Numbered from the stretch's first letter, positions 1-6,010 are shown. The stretch is DNA of 6,308 nucleotides from Vampirovibrionales bacterium (GCA_021299615.1 JAJTHC010000154.1:1-6308); one strand, 5' to 3'. Made by a program: numbers and translations. Notes: generated by a model not told the origin, from the letters alone.

Positions 1-1199
1 ACAAAGGGCGAAAAGCGAGATTGCGGATATCTCTTCGTAAATTGCTGATAATAGGTCGCTTGATTTTCGGTGTCATATTGACTCAAATGCCACAAAACGG
101 CTTCTTTATTGGGAGCGTTAGCGAATCCCAATAAACGTCTTAACGCCAAAAGCCCTTGTTTGTTAGGCGTTTTGGTCGGGAATAGGCTCGCCAAGACGTC
201 TCGTAAGCCTTCGTTTTCAAAGGTATAATGCCCGATCCACGCATTGAGCAAGTCCAAAGCAGGAGCTTTTTTGCCTTGACTCAGGTAGGCTTTAAGTACA
301 TCCACACCCGCAATTTTGACTTGAAAAGCCCGCATTTTCGACACCTTAAAGGCATTGACGTATTCACCTGCGGAAATGTAAGCCTGAATATAGTGACTCA
401 TCTCTTCCACTGAAGGCGAATGCCCACGAGCCTTAAAGGTGTTGATAATCTCCATAGCGAAGGTGCCTGTCGGTGCATTGGCGAGATACGTCTTCCACAA
501 GGACACGACATCATTAGGCAACGGAGCCTTCTTCACGTCGCCTTCAGGATGCCTCTGCTTCCACAAGCTATCGTGCTGATTTAGTGCCAAAAGTCCTTGA
601 TAATACGTTGATGCCTTGCCGTATTCCGTGTCGCCGAAGTTTTTTTGGAGGTCATCGATTTTTTGCTTGGCTAAATCAGGTTGACCTGCTCGAATATGCG
701 ATTTCATCAAGGCATAAAGCACTTTAGCTTGAAACTCAGGCTGTAATGCCATGGATTCCAACTTTTTCAGACGAATCTGCACCAAGCCTTCATTGGGCTT
801 AAGCTGGTACAATTCCGCCAAATGCCATGAAATCACGTTGGAAAGCCCTAGGTAGCTGTCTTCGACTTCCAAAAATAAACGTATCGCCAAATCGACTTCG
901 CCCGCTTTTTGAGCTTCAATGGCTTGCATGTAGAGTTCACGCACGTCGCTTTGGCTACGTTTGCTCACTTGCTTGTACACACTTACATTGCCCCCTAACC
1001 ATGAAAGTAAGGGCGATTGTGTGGTATTGCCATAATTTAACGCCCAGTAAAGTCCCCCAACGATGATTACCGCCGCCATAAGTACAGGAAAAAAGGAAAA
1101 CGACTTGTTTTTGGATCGATTGTAGGGGCTTCGTCCTGTTGAGTTGGGACGGCGTCCCTTAGAGCTGGTACGAGATTTTGCGGGATATTTGATGACCAT
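1..1199 (-). CDS. Membrane-anchored TPR-like protein, possible N-terminal part of a soluble-lytic-transglycosylase (Slt) homologue; partial
   Basis: Reading leftwards from the ATG at 1199, 399 codons stay open to the window edge, so the C-terminus is missing. An in-frame TGA lies upstream with no other usual start between, which supports this ATG, although no clear Shine-Dalgarno is visible. Residues 1-33 are rich in Lys, Arg, Ser and Asn. Residues about 34-55 form one hydrophobic helix (SFSFFPVLMAAVIIVGGLYW). This predicts a cytoplasmic tail and a large extracytoplasmic domain. The rest is alpha-helical with TPR-like pairs, for example AGEVDLAIRLFLEVEDSY near 100-116 and AGQPDLAKQKIDDLQKNFGD near 171-190. 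The visible end, YYQQFTKRYPQSRFSPF, resembles the helical superhelix before the catalytic domain of Slt-type murein transglycosylases, which cleave peptidoglycan glycan strands. The catalytic domain would lie outside the window, so the family call is an inference. A generic TPR-containing envelope protein is the alternative. The gene is divergent from the tRNA gene. Confidence 0.8.
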   Translation of the reverse strand, partial: MVIKYPAKSRTSSKGRRPNSTGRSPYNRSKNKSFSFFPVLMAAVIIVGGLYWALNYGNTTQSPLLSWLGGNVSVYKQVSKRSQSDVRELYMQAIEAQKAGEVDLAIRLFLEVEDSYLGLSNVISWHLAELYQLKPNEGLVQIRLKKLESMALQPEFQAKVLYALMKSHIRAGQPDLAKQKIDDLQKNFGDTEYGKASTYYQGLLALNQHDSLWKQRHPEGDVKKAPLPNDVVSLWKTYLANAPTGTFAMEIINTFKARGHSPSVEEMSHYIQAYISAGEYVNAFKVSKMRAFQVKIAGVDVLKAYLSQGKKAPALDLLNAWIGHYTFENEGLRDVLASLFPTKTPNKQGLLALRRLLGFANAPNKEAVLWHLSQYDTENQATYYQQFTKRYPQSRFSPF

Positions 1200-1277
1200 G
1201 AGGACGCTTCCGTTTTCTTTCGTGACTGACTTCCTTTTAGTTTCTCATATACCTACGTTAGATGCAAGATGCAGGGC

Positions 1278-1305
1278 TTGCCATTTTTTTTCTTTACCGT
1301 ATTAT
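1278..1305 (+). promoter_or_regulatory. Sigma-70-type promoter of the tRNA-Ser gene
   Basis: A -35 box TTGCCA (1278-1283) and a -10 box TATTAT (1300-1305) are separated by 16 bases. The mature tRNA begins at 1313, seven bases after the -10 box, so transcription would start at or within a base or two of the 5' end of the tRNA. The spacer contains a run of T. Position and spacing fit very well; activity is inferred. Confidence 0.72.
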
Positions 1306-1312
1306 TGATTAT

Positions 1313-1395
1313 GGAAGCGGTCCGGGTGGTGAGGAAGCCGCCTTGAAAGCGGTTGGTCGTAAGACTTGCAGGTTCGAATCCTGTCGCTTCCGCCA
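1313..1395 (+). tRNA. tRNA-Ser(UGA), CCA encoded
   Basis: This tRNA delivers serine to UCA and related UCN codons. The acceptor stem GGAAGCG (1313-1319) pairs perfectly with CGCTTCC (1385-1391), followed by discriminator G1392 and an encoded CCA. The anticodon stem GCCGC/GCGGT (1337-1341/1349-1353, one G-U) closes the loop CTTGAAA with anticodon TGA at 1344-1346. A long variable arm (GGTC-GTAA-GACT, 1355-1365) marks a class II tRNA, and with discriminator G identifies serine. The T arm has the loop TTCGAAT. It is short at 83 nt including CCA, and the D-arm region is odd: only G1320 separates the acceptor stem from the D stem TCC/GGA (1321-1323/1333-1335), so the usual U8 is absent, and position 14 reads G rather than A. 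It may be a functional variant or a decaying copy. It is not tRNA-Sec, which would carry a TCA anticodon. Confidence 0.92.
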
Positions 1396-1520
1396 TTTTT
1401 CTTGGTTTGTAAAGAACTTTAGGTTGTTTTAGTTATTTGGAACTTTTGCGACTAGCTGTATTTTATAGAGTTTGATGCAAGAAGTTGGAACCTCTAAATT
1501 GACCAAATTGCTAAAGAATC

Positions 1521-1543
1521 AAGTGCCTTGAACTTTAAGGCTT
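1521..1543 (+). other. Short hairpin in the gap before the hydrolase gene
   Basis: AAG-T-GCCTT (1521-1529) pairs with AAGGCTT (1537-1543), giving seven pairs with one bulged T around a seven-base loop. It lies in the 269-base stretch between the tRNA and the hydrolase start (1396-1664), which otherwise shows no convincing gene. A run of five T directly follows the tRNA CCA (1396-1400). The hairpin lacks a following T-run, so it could be a weak terminator of the tRNA transcript or a leader structure of the hydrolase mRNA. I could not find a convincing hydrolase promoter here. Confidence 0.35.
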
Positions 1544-1653
1544 ATTTATATTAACCCTGTGAAAAACATCATGATTCAAATTTTTAAAAATCTACTGAAG
1601 TTCTTAATGTATCTGTTTGGTTTCCGTAAAGAGGAACCTGATTTCCCTAAAGA

Positions 1654-1658
1654 AAGGA
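1654..1658 (+). promoter_or_regulatory. Ribosome binding site fixing the hydrolase start
   Basis: AAGGA lies six bases before the ATG at 1665. The open frame continues upstream to a TTG at 1617, which has no such site. The Shine-Dalgarno spacing and the beta-strand plus oxyanion-hole sequence that begins at once (MSKVLFLHGW) both favour the ATG at 1665. Confidence 0.75.
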
Positions 1659-1664
1659 CAGAAA

Positions 1665-3080
1665 ATGTCAAAAGTTCTTTTCCTCCATGGATGGAGAGCC
1701 AATTCAACATCCATGCAACCTTTAAAAGAGTTCTTAGAAGAAAATGGGTATGCGGTCGATAGCTTGTACCTTGGAGATTACATTTCTACGGACGATCAGG
1801 TTTGTATACAAGATATTGCAAAACAAATGCAAAAAGTCATCTTAGAAAAAAAGCTCTATGACAATAACGAGAAATTTGATTTAATTGTGCATAGTACAGG
1901 CGGGCTAGTCGCAAGAGAATGGATTACCAAGTATTACGGAAATGATATTGAACAATGTCCAGTAAAACGATTCGTTATGTTGGCACCGGCCAATTATGGT
2001 TCTAAGCTAGCAACGCTTGGGAAAAGTATGCTTGGCAGGGTCGCTATACATGATGATTGGTTTGAGTCTGGTAAAATGATTCTCGAAGCATTGGAGTTAA
2101 GTTCCCCTTATCAATGGGATTTGGTTAAAAAAGATATTTTTGGAACCTCACTTATTTACGGAGAAAATAAAATATTACCCTTCGTTATCGTCGGGTCTCA
2201 ACCTTATAGGGATCTTTTAAGTCAAATTGTTAATGAAAATGGATCAGACGGAACGGTAAGGGTTTCTGCCGCAAATTTAAATACAAACGGTTTAACAATC
2301 GAATTTGATAGAAAAGAAGATGGCACTCCTTTTCTTTCCCTCAATACTTGGGAAAAACCCGAACACACGAAGCTTAGGTTTCCTTTGGCCGTCCTGCCTG
2401 ATCGGGATCATAATTTGATTACCAAACCCAATGAAAAAGGTAATGTTGAGAAACTGACAGGCTTTGAGGGGGATGAAAACAACTTAGGCGATCGCATTCT
2501 TGAAGCGTTACGGTGTTCTGATCAAGAATACAGCGAAATTAAACAGAAATGGGATGCTATTTCAAGTAAAACCGCTTCAATTTTAGATGATGCTACCTAC
2601 CATAAATACTCCATGTTAAATATCCACGTGAAAGATGATTACGGACAGGATGTAGAAGATTACTTTATTGAGTTTCAGGGGCCTGGCAATAATGACGAGT
2701 TAACGTCCTTTTTTCACCAGCACGTGATCAGGGGTGTTCACGTCAATGAATCCAATAAATCATATCGATGCATCTATCTTGATCACAATAGATTTGAAGA
2801 GTTTTATACTCAATTTGAAGGTCCTGATTATCTGACGTTTAAAGTGGTTGCGAAATCGCCTGATACACATATATTTGAATACTTCCCTAACTATAAAGAC
2901 GTTCTTGATGAAGAATATGATCTAAACTTGCACGATTTGTCGAAAAGCAAAATCCTTGTGACGGAGTTGGATCATTACGCCTTTAAGAAGTTTTTTGTAC
3001 CCAATTCGACGCTTTTTGTCGAATTTATTATTAAAAGAGAACCCAAAGAAAATGTATTTAAAATAAAGCAAATAAGTTAG
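1665..3080 (+). CDS. Alpha/beta-hydrolase (lipase/esterase-like) with an unrecognised C-terminal domain
   Basis: A 471-residue protein, probably a serine ester hydrolase; substrate unknown. The first strand runs into the oxyanion-hole motif LHGW (7-10). The nucleophile elbow is VHSTGG with Ser77, using Val rather than the usual Gly of GxSxG. APANYGS (107-113) follows in the position expected after the elbow. GSDGTVRVSAANL (193-205) supplies the acid, Asp195, and LPDRDHNLI (244-252) supplies His249. The triad is inferred from motif order. There is no signal peptide, so the product appears cytoplasmic unless exported by another route. Residues about 270-471 form a second, acidic and aromatic-rich region with beta-strand-like stretches (YSMLNIHVKDDYG, YLTFKVVAK, TLFVEFIIKRE) matching no family I know. 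The gene is AT-richer than its neighbours: one 60-base block at 2101-2160 has 20 G/C, against 36 at 3301-3360 in the next gene. This, with the adjacent tRNA gene, suggests horizontal acquisition. Confidence 0.85.
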   Translation: MSKVLFLHGWRANSTSMQPLKEFLEENGYAVDSLYLGDYISTDDQVCIQDIAKQMQKVILEKKLYDNNEKFDLIVHSTGGLVAREWITKYYGNDIEQCPVKRFVMLAPANYGSKLATLGKSMLGRVAIHDDWFESGKMILEALELSSPYQWDLVKKDIFGTSLIYGENKILPFVIVGSQPYRDLLSQIVNENGSDGTVRVSAANLNTNGLTIEFDRKEDGTPFLSLNTWEKPEHTKLRFPLAVLPDRDHNLITKPNEKGNVEKLTGFEGDENNLGDRILEALRCSDQEYSEIKQKWDAISSKTASILDDATYHKYSMLNIHVKDDYGQDVEDYFIEFQGPGNNDELTSFFHQHVIRGVHVNESNKSYRCIYLDHNRFEEFYTQFEGPDYLTFKVVAKSPDTHIFEYFPNYKDVLDEEYDLNLHDLSKSKILVTELDHYAFKKFFVPNSTLFVEFIIKREPKENVFKIKQIS

Positions 3081-3121
3081 AAAAGGCATTGAAATCTCTT
3101 CTTTTATTTGAATAGCTTTTT

Positions 3122-3130
3122 TGTTATAGT
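3122..3130 (+). promoter_or_regulatory. Extended -10 promoter candidate for the DusB-like gene
   Basis: TGTTATAGT reads as an extended -10 element (TG-N-TATAGT). No good -35 box lies 16-18 bases upstream, as expected for extended -10 promoters. Transcription would start near 3137, about 30 bases before the ATG at 3168. It lies in the 87-base gap after the hydrolase stop, so dusB need not depend on read-through from the hydrolase. Confidence 0.42.
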
Positions 3131-3167
3131 CAAAGGGCGTCCCTAAACTATTGCGAAACATCCTCAC

Positions 3168-4268
3168 ATGACTGCTCTTGCTGAAAAAGCCTTACCCCTA
3201 GATGCCGACACCCTACCCCCTGCGGTGGGATTCCCTCGTGTGATTCCACAAATTGATACGGCGTCCTATCATAGCGAAACCACTTACACCACGCCCCTTC
3301 GCATCGGCGAAACGGCAGTGGTGAATAGTCGAGTCATGCTGGCTCCGATGGCAGGAGTCACCGACCTCATCTTCAGAAGTCTCGTGCGGCAAACTACCCC
3401 TGATTCCCTGATTTGCACCGAAATGATTAGTTCTAACGGCTTGGTCTATAGCAAACGGTGGGACGCTCAAATCCTCGACAAAAGCCTTGAAGACAACCCC
3501 ATTGCCTATCAGTTGGCGGCGAATCGTGAAGAAGTGCTGGTTGAAGCGGCTCGTAACATTGTCGCCAAGCATCGCCCCGATACGCTGGATCTCAATATGG
3601 GATGCCCTGTGAAAAAAATCACAGGCAATTTTGAAGGCTGTGCCTTGATGAAAGATGTGGATCACGCCTATACGCTGGTCAAAGCTGTTGCTGATGCCGT
3701 TGATGTGCCTGTCACGGTGAAGTGTCGCTTGGGTTGGGATTTTAATCACCTGAATTATATTGAGTTCGGCAAACGCATGGAAGACGCTGGGGCAAAGCTC
3801 TTGACGCTTCATACTCGCACACGTTCGCAAGGCTACAAACTCGGTGTGCAGTGGGATGCCTTGGGGCATCTCAAGCAGGCGGTGAGCATTCCTGTCGTGG
3901 GCAATGGCGACATTGTCACCCCTCAAGATGCCAAATTCGTGCTAGATACGTACGGCATCGATGGCGTGATGATCGGGCGTGGGACGCAAGGCGAGCCGTG
4001 GCGAATTGCGTTGATTGATCATTATTTAAAGACCAACGAGCTATTGCCTGAACCTGATTTGGCGGAACGCTTGCGTTATGCGTTGGAACATACGCAAAAA
4101 ATGATTGAATATAAGGGTGAAGGGGTTGCGGTGCGTGAAATGCGTGGGCAGTTGCCGTGGTATGTCAAAGGCTTTAAGGGGGCTTCGGCGTTTCGAGGGC
4201 GTTTGACGAGTGTGAATTCGTTGGATGAGATTCACGCCTTGTTTACCGAAATTCAATGCCTTGACTAG
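3168..4268 (+). CDS. dusB: tRNA-dihydrouridine synthase, DusB/NifR3-like
   Basis: A flavoenzyme that reduces specific uridines in tRNA D loops to dihydrouridine using FMN and NAD(P)H; cytoplasmic. The 366-residue protein shows the family motifs in order: FMN-binding LAPMAGVTD (58-66), QLAANREE (115-122), LDLNMGCPVKKI (140-151) with the catalytic Cys146, VTVKCRLGWD (182-191) with Lys185, LHTRTRSQGY (214-223) with His215, PVVGNGDI (242-249) and the phosphate-binding VMIGRGTQGEPW (267-278). The C-terminal helical part with EMRGQLPWYVKGFKG (324-338) is typical of the DusB branch. Two features are unusual: about 44 residues precede the first core strand (LRIGE, 44-48), and the segment after the catalytic loop reads NFEGCAL instead of a Gly-Ala-Gly-like stretch. 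The start has no Shine-Dalgarno. The next in-frame ATG (codon 57) would cut into the FMN motif, so the start given is kept, though an in-frame GTG near codons 20-25 is possible. Confidence 0.95.
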   Translation: MTALAEKALPLDADTLPPAVGFPRVIPQIDTASYHSETTYTTPLRIGETAVVNSRVMLAPMAGVTDLIFRSLVRQTTPDSLICTEMISSNGLVYSKRWDAQILDKSLEDNPIAYQLAANREEVLVEAARNIVAKHRPDTLDLNMGCPVKKITGNFEGCALMKDVDHAYTLVKAVADAVDVPVTVKCRLGWDFNHLNYIEFGKRMEDAGAKLLTLHTRTRSQGYKLGVQWDALGHLKQAVSIPVVGNGDIVTPQDAKFVLDTYGIDGVMIGRGTQGEPWRIALIDHYLKTNELLPEPDLAERLRYALEHTQKMIEYKGEGVAVREMRGQLPWYVKGFKGASAFRGRLTSVNSLDEIHALFTEIQCLD

Positions 4269-4284
4269 GATCCTTTGCCTTTTT

Positions 4285-4405
4285 CCCCTCCTGATTTTAG
4301 GAGGGGGTTAGGGGGCGGTTAAACCCACAAACGGAGTCTAGGGTTTAACCTCACCCTCGAACGTCTAAAGACGTTCTCTTCCCTCTCCTAAAATCAGGAG
4401 AGGGG
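4285..4405. repeat. 121-bp nested palindromic element (MITE- or REP-like) between convergent genes
   Basis: The left arm is itself a hairpin, CCCCTCCT-GATTTT-AGGAGGGG (4285-4306). The right arm is another, CCCTCTCCT-AAAATC-AGGAGAGGG (4381-4404). Stems and loops of the two arms are inverted copies of each other apart from a two-base insertion. Further in, GGTTAAACCC (4318-4327) is mirrored by GGGTTTAACC (4341-4350). A separate perfect hairpin, GAACGTCT/AGACGTTC (4359-4366/4369-4376), sits asymmetrically in the right half. The whole can fold into one long structure. No transposase is present. It starts 17 bases after the dusB stop and may also help end dusB transcription, although no T-run follows. 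No clear target-site duplication is seen. Confidence 0.75.
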
Positions 4406-4430
4406 ACATGAATATTTTACTATACGCCAC

Positions 4431-4462
4431 AAAAGAAAAGAGGCGTCCGTATGGTCGCCTCT
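4431..4462 (-). terminator. Rho-independent terminator of the fasciclin gene
   Basis: Read on the minus strand, AGAGGCG (4462-4456) pairs with CGCCTCT (4445-4439). Two further inner pairs lie beyond a mismatch, around a four-base loop, and TTTCTTTT (4438-4431) follows directly. It lies about 40 bases past the fasciclin stop at 4503. A T-rich stretch also follows on the plus strand after a five-base gap, so it may act in both directions for the convergent dusB transcript. Confidence 0.82.
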
Positions 4463-4502
4463 GGGGATTCTTTTATTTTCGGGAATAAGGAATAAGGGTA
4501 TT

Positions 4503-5816
4503 CTAAACCAGTTTGCTTAAGTCCAAACCTAGAGGAATAAGCACTTGATCGATCGGAATAATCGTCGATTTATTCGCTGTGACCACAGGAGCCGTGCCTA
4601 GGGCAATTTGCTTGCCGTTAATGACTCGGGGGGCGGTGGCGGTGCCTGTTAGCACATTATTGTCCGACGCATTAGCAAGTAGGGAATCAAAGCCTTGAGG
4701 CTCGTCCTTAAAGGCATACGCCCCTGCACTAACATGGTATTGCAAAATCTGCTTCAAGGCGTCGCTATTGGCAGGCTTGAGCAATTTTGCCTTCAAGGCG
4801 GGATCCAACTTATTAAAAGCCGCTTCTGTCGGTGCTAAAATGGTCACAGGTTTGCTCTTTTCTAAATCACCTAAGGCATCGTTTAATTTTGTAGAACCGA
4901 GCAAGCTATTCAGCGTACTTAAATTGGTGTTGTTCTTTAAAGCGAAGCCTGCCGTGTTTTTATCTTCCCCAGGTGTGGGAGGCGTTGGCGGTGTGGGTGT
5001 GGTGGAATCCAGACCAACAAGCTTGCTTAAGTCGACATCAGGCGGAATGAGAATATCGTCAATCGGCACCAAAATCGACTTGTTAGGTAAAACCATCGCA
5101 GGCTGACCTTGCACGATCTGTTTGCCGTTCACAATACGAGGCTTTAACGCGGTGCCTGTTAACACGCTGTTGTCCGACGTATTGGGCAGTAAGGAATCGA
5201 TGTTTTGGGGTTCGGGTCCAAATTTTACAGGTTTGTCTGCCACATGGTATTGCAAGATTTTATCCAGCGTGGTTTTGTTTGCAGGAGCCAACAAAGCGGT
5301 TTTCACCTTGGGATCCAACTTATTAAAGGCCGCTTCGGTCGGGGCGAAAATGGTCACAGGACCTTTGCTTTCTTGCGAGCTAATGGTGCTGTCGAACTTA
5401 GCACTTTTTAGGACGCTTTCAAAGGTTTCCAACTTGGGATTATTGGCTACCGCTCCTAAACTTGGTGCCAAGCGAGGCACATTATTACCAATGACGCTAC
5501 CAAGTAAACGAGCCAATAAATCGCCTAGTAAAGGATTGTTCAACAATCTACCAAGCAATTGGGCAAGTTGACTGTAGTTTTGTGCGAAGGCGGGGACGTT
5601 GTAACTCTTACTGGATTCAGGGGCAGACGTCGTTGTTGGGGTACTGGTGCTGGCGTATTCAGTGGTTGTGGTTTTTGGAGTACTGGACGTGTAGGTGTCC
5701 ACAATAGGTGCTGAATAGGCAATGGGGGTGTATTCAGGGGAGGTGGAAGGGGGTGTTGTGTTCGGAGGGGTCGTTGTGGGGGGGGTCTTATAGGGATCTA
5801 TGTTCATACTCATCAT
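4503..5816 (-). CDS. Two-domain fasciclin (FAS1) protein with Pro/Thr-rich N-terminus and no signal peptide
   Basis: A 437-residue protein with two FAS1 (beta-Ig-H3/fasciclin) adhesion domains, normally extracellular or surface-located. Domain 1 spans about 121-268: VTIFAPTEAAFNKLDP (154-169), the ILQYHV box (187-192) and the closing strand SILVPIDDILIP (247-258). Domain 2 spans about 299-437: VTILAPTEAAFNKLDP (324-339), ILQYHV (357-362) and TIIPIDQVLIP (418-428). Both end in DLSKLV. A linker rich in Thr-Pro (271-284) joins them. Residues 8-70 are dominated by Pro, Thr and Ser, and 76-120 form a Leu-rich, probably amphipathic helical stretch. No hydrophobic signal peptide precedes this. A stop 20 codons upstream, with no usual start between, rules out a longer usual-start form. 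Of three early Met codons (1, 2, 4) the first is used; a GAGG lies 11 bases before it. If exported, the route is not evident. The gene is convergent with dusB. Confidence 0.93.
   Translation of the reverse strand: MMSMNIDPYKTPPTTTPPNTTPPSTSPEYTPIAYSAPIVDTYTSSTPKTTTTEYASTSTPTTTSAPESSKSYNVPAFAQNYSQLAQLLGRLLNNPLLGDLLARLLGSVIGNNVPRLAPSLGAVANNPKLETFESVLKSAKFDSTISSQESKGPVTIFAPTEAAFNKLDPKVKTALLAPANKTTLDKILQYHVADKPVKFGPEPQNIDSLLPNTSDNSVLTGTALKPRIVNGKQIVQGQPAMVLPNKSILVPIDDILIPPDVDLSKLVGLDSTTPTPPTPPTPGEDKNTAGFALKNNTNLSTLNSLLGSTKLNDALGDLEKSKPVTILAPTEAAFNKLDPALKAKLLKPANSDALKQILQYHVSAGAYAFKDEPQGFDSLLANASDNNVLTGTATAPRVINGKQIALGTAPVVTANKSTIIPIDQVLIPLGLDLSKLV
4801..4850 (-). repeat. Intragenic direct repeat, copy in FAS1 domain 2
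   Basis: This 50-base block matches 5311-5360 at 46 positions in the same orientation. It encodes the conserved TILAPTEAAFNKLDP core of the second FAS1 domain. Such similarity at DNA level, higher than in the rest of the domains, points to recent duplication or gene conversion within the gene. Confidence 0.85.
5311..5360 (-). repeat. Intragenic direct repeat, copy in FAS1 domain 1
   Basis: Partner of 4801-4850, 510 bases away; it encodes the TIFAPTEAAFNKLDP core of the first domain. Recombination between the copies would remove 510 bases, which is 170 codons in frame, and leave a single-domain protein. Confidence 0.85.
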
Positions 5817-5819
5817 GGG

Positions 5820-5834
5820 AGAGGCTTCCTCTTT
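5820..5834 (-). promoter_or_regulatory. Fasciclin ribosome binding site inside a small hairpin
   Basis: On the minus strand AAAGAGG precedes the ATG at 5816, with 11 bases between GAGG and the start codon. The Shine-Dalgarno forms one arm of AGAGG-AAG-CCTCT (5832-5820), a five-pair stem with a three-base loop, which could partly mask ribosome access. The hairpin is seen; an effect on translation is inferred. Confidence 0.4.
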
Positions 5835-5884
5835 AAGGTTGGTTTGAATAGGGGGACAAAACCAATGCCCTCTTTATGGGGGCG

Positions 5885-5912
5885 ATTATAGTTTGTATCG
5901 CAAGAAAGCCAA
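5885..5912 (-). promoter_or_regulatory. Promoter of the fasciclin gene
   Basis: On the minus strand a -35 box TTGGCT (5912-5907) and a perfect -10 box TATAAT (5890-5885) are 16 bases apart. Transcription would start near 5878, leaving a leader of about 60 bases before the ATG at 5816. Confidence 0.6.
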
Positions 5913-5926
5913 TCTGCCTTGAAGCC

Positions 5927-5962
5927 TTGTTATAATTTGTTACAGTTTTATAATTTTCTGTA
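5927..5962 (+). promoter_or_regulatory. Plus-strand promoter with a dyad around its -10 box
   Basis: A -35 box TTGTTA (5927-5932) and a perfect -10 TATAAT (5949-5954) are 16 bases apart, with a start expected near 5961. The -10 is framed by TACAG (5941-5945) and CTGTA (5958-5962), an inverted repeat placed where a repressor could bind. No plus-strand open frame follows, but the structured element at 6011-6130 does. The region is AT-rich, so a chance match is possible. Confidence 0.42.
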
Positions 5963-6010
5963 CTTGTCTCTTCGTTGTCGCTACGATTCTCGATGTGCTT
6001 ATGTACGTCT

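Noticed and set aside
228..413. A 61-codon plus-strand frame near the left edge
   Set aside because: It is antisense to the partial Slt-like gene, has no ribosome site and no recognisable content.
827..1066. A 79-codon plus-strand frame inside the left-edge gene
   Set aside because: The minus strand is open for 399 codons with a clear membrane helix; the plus frame has no support.
1313..1395. Selenocysteine tRNA reading of the tRNA gene
   Set aside because: The anticodon is TGA, not TCA, the acceptor stem has seven pairs and the variable arm is of ordinary serine type.
1261..1482. Nine-base direct repeat GATGCAAGA at 1261-1269 and 1474-1482 around the tRNA
   Set aside because: It is short, lies in AT-rich sequence and has no structural link to the tRNA ends; chance is the simplest explanation.
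3081..3121. Possible terminator after the hydrolase (AAAAG ... CTTTT)
   Set aside because: The stem would be A-T only with a large loop, and there is no GC-rich hairpin; too weak to call.
2922..3167. An 81-codon minus-strand frame over the hydrolase end and the dusB promoter gap
   Set aside because: It overlaps the end of a supported gene and has a low-complexity, AT-driven composition.
3081..3167. A second copy of the tRNA 3' end (attachment site) after the hydrolase
   Set aside because: I looked for the T-arm and acceptor sequence downstream and found no copy up to the dusB start.
3213..3926. A 237-codon minus-strand open frame opposite the DusB-like gene
   Set aside because: It lies wholly antisense to a gene with clear family motifs and has no recognisable domain; it is a shadow frame.
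4768..5571. Plus-strand open frames opposite the fasciclin gene, one Gly/Val-rich
   Set aside because: They are antisense to the FAS1 domains and share the same repeat; the Gly/Val stretch is only the complement of the Thr-Pro linker codons.
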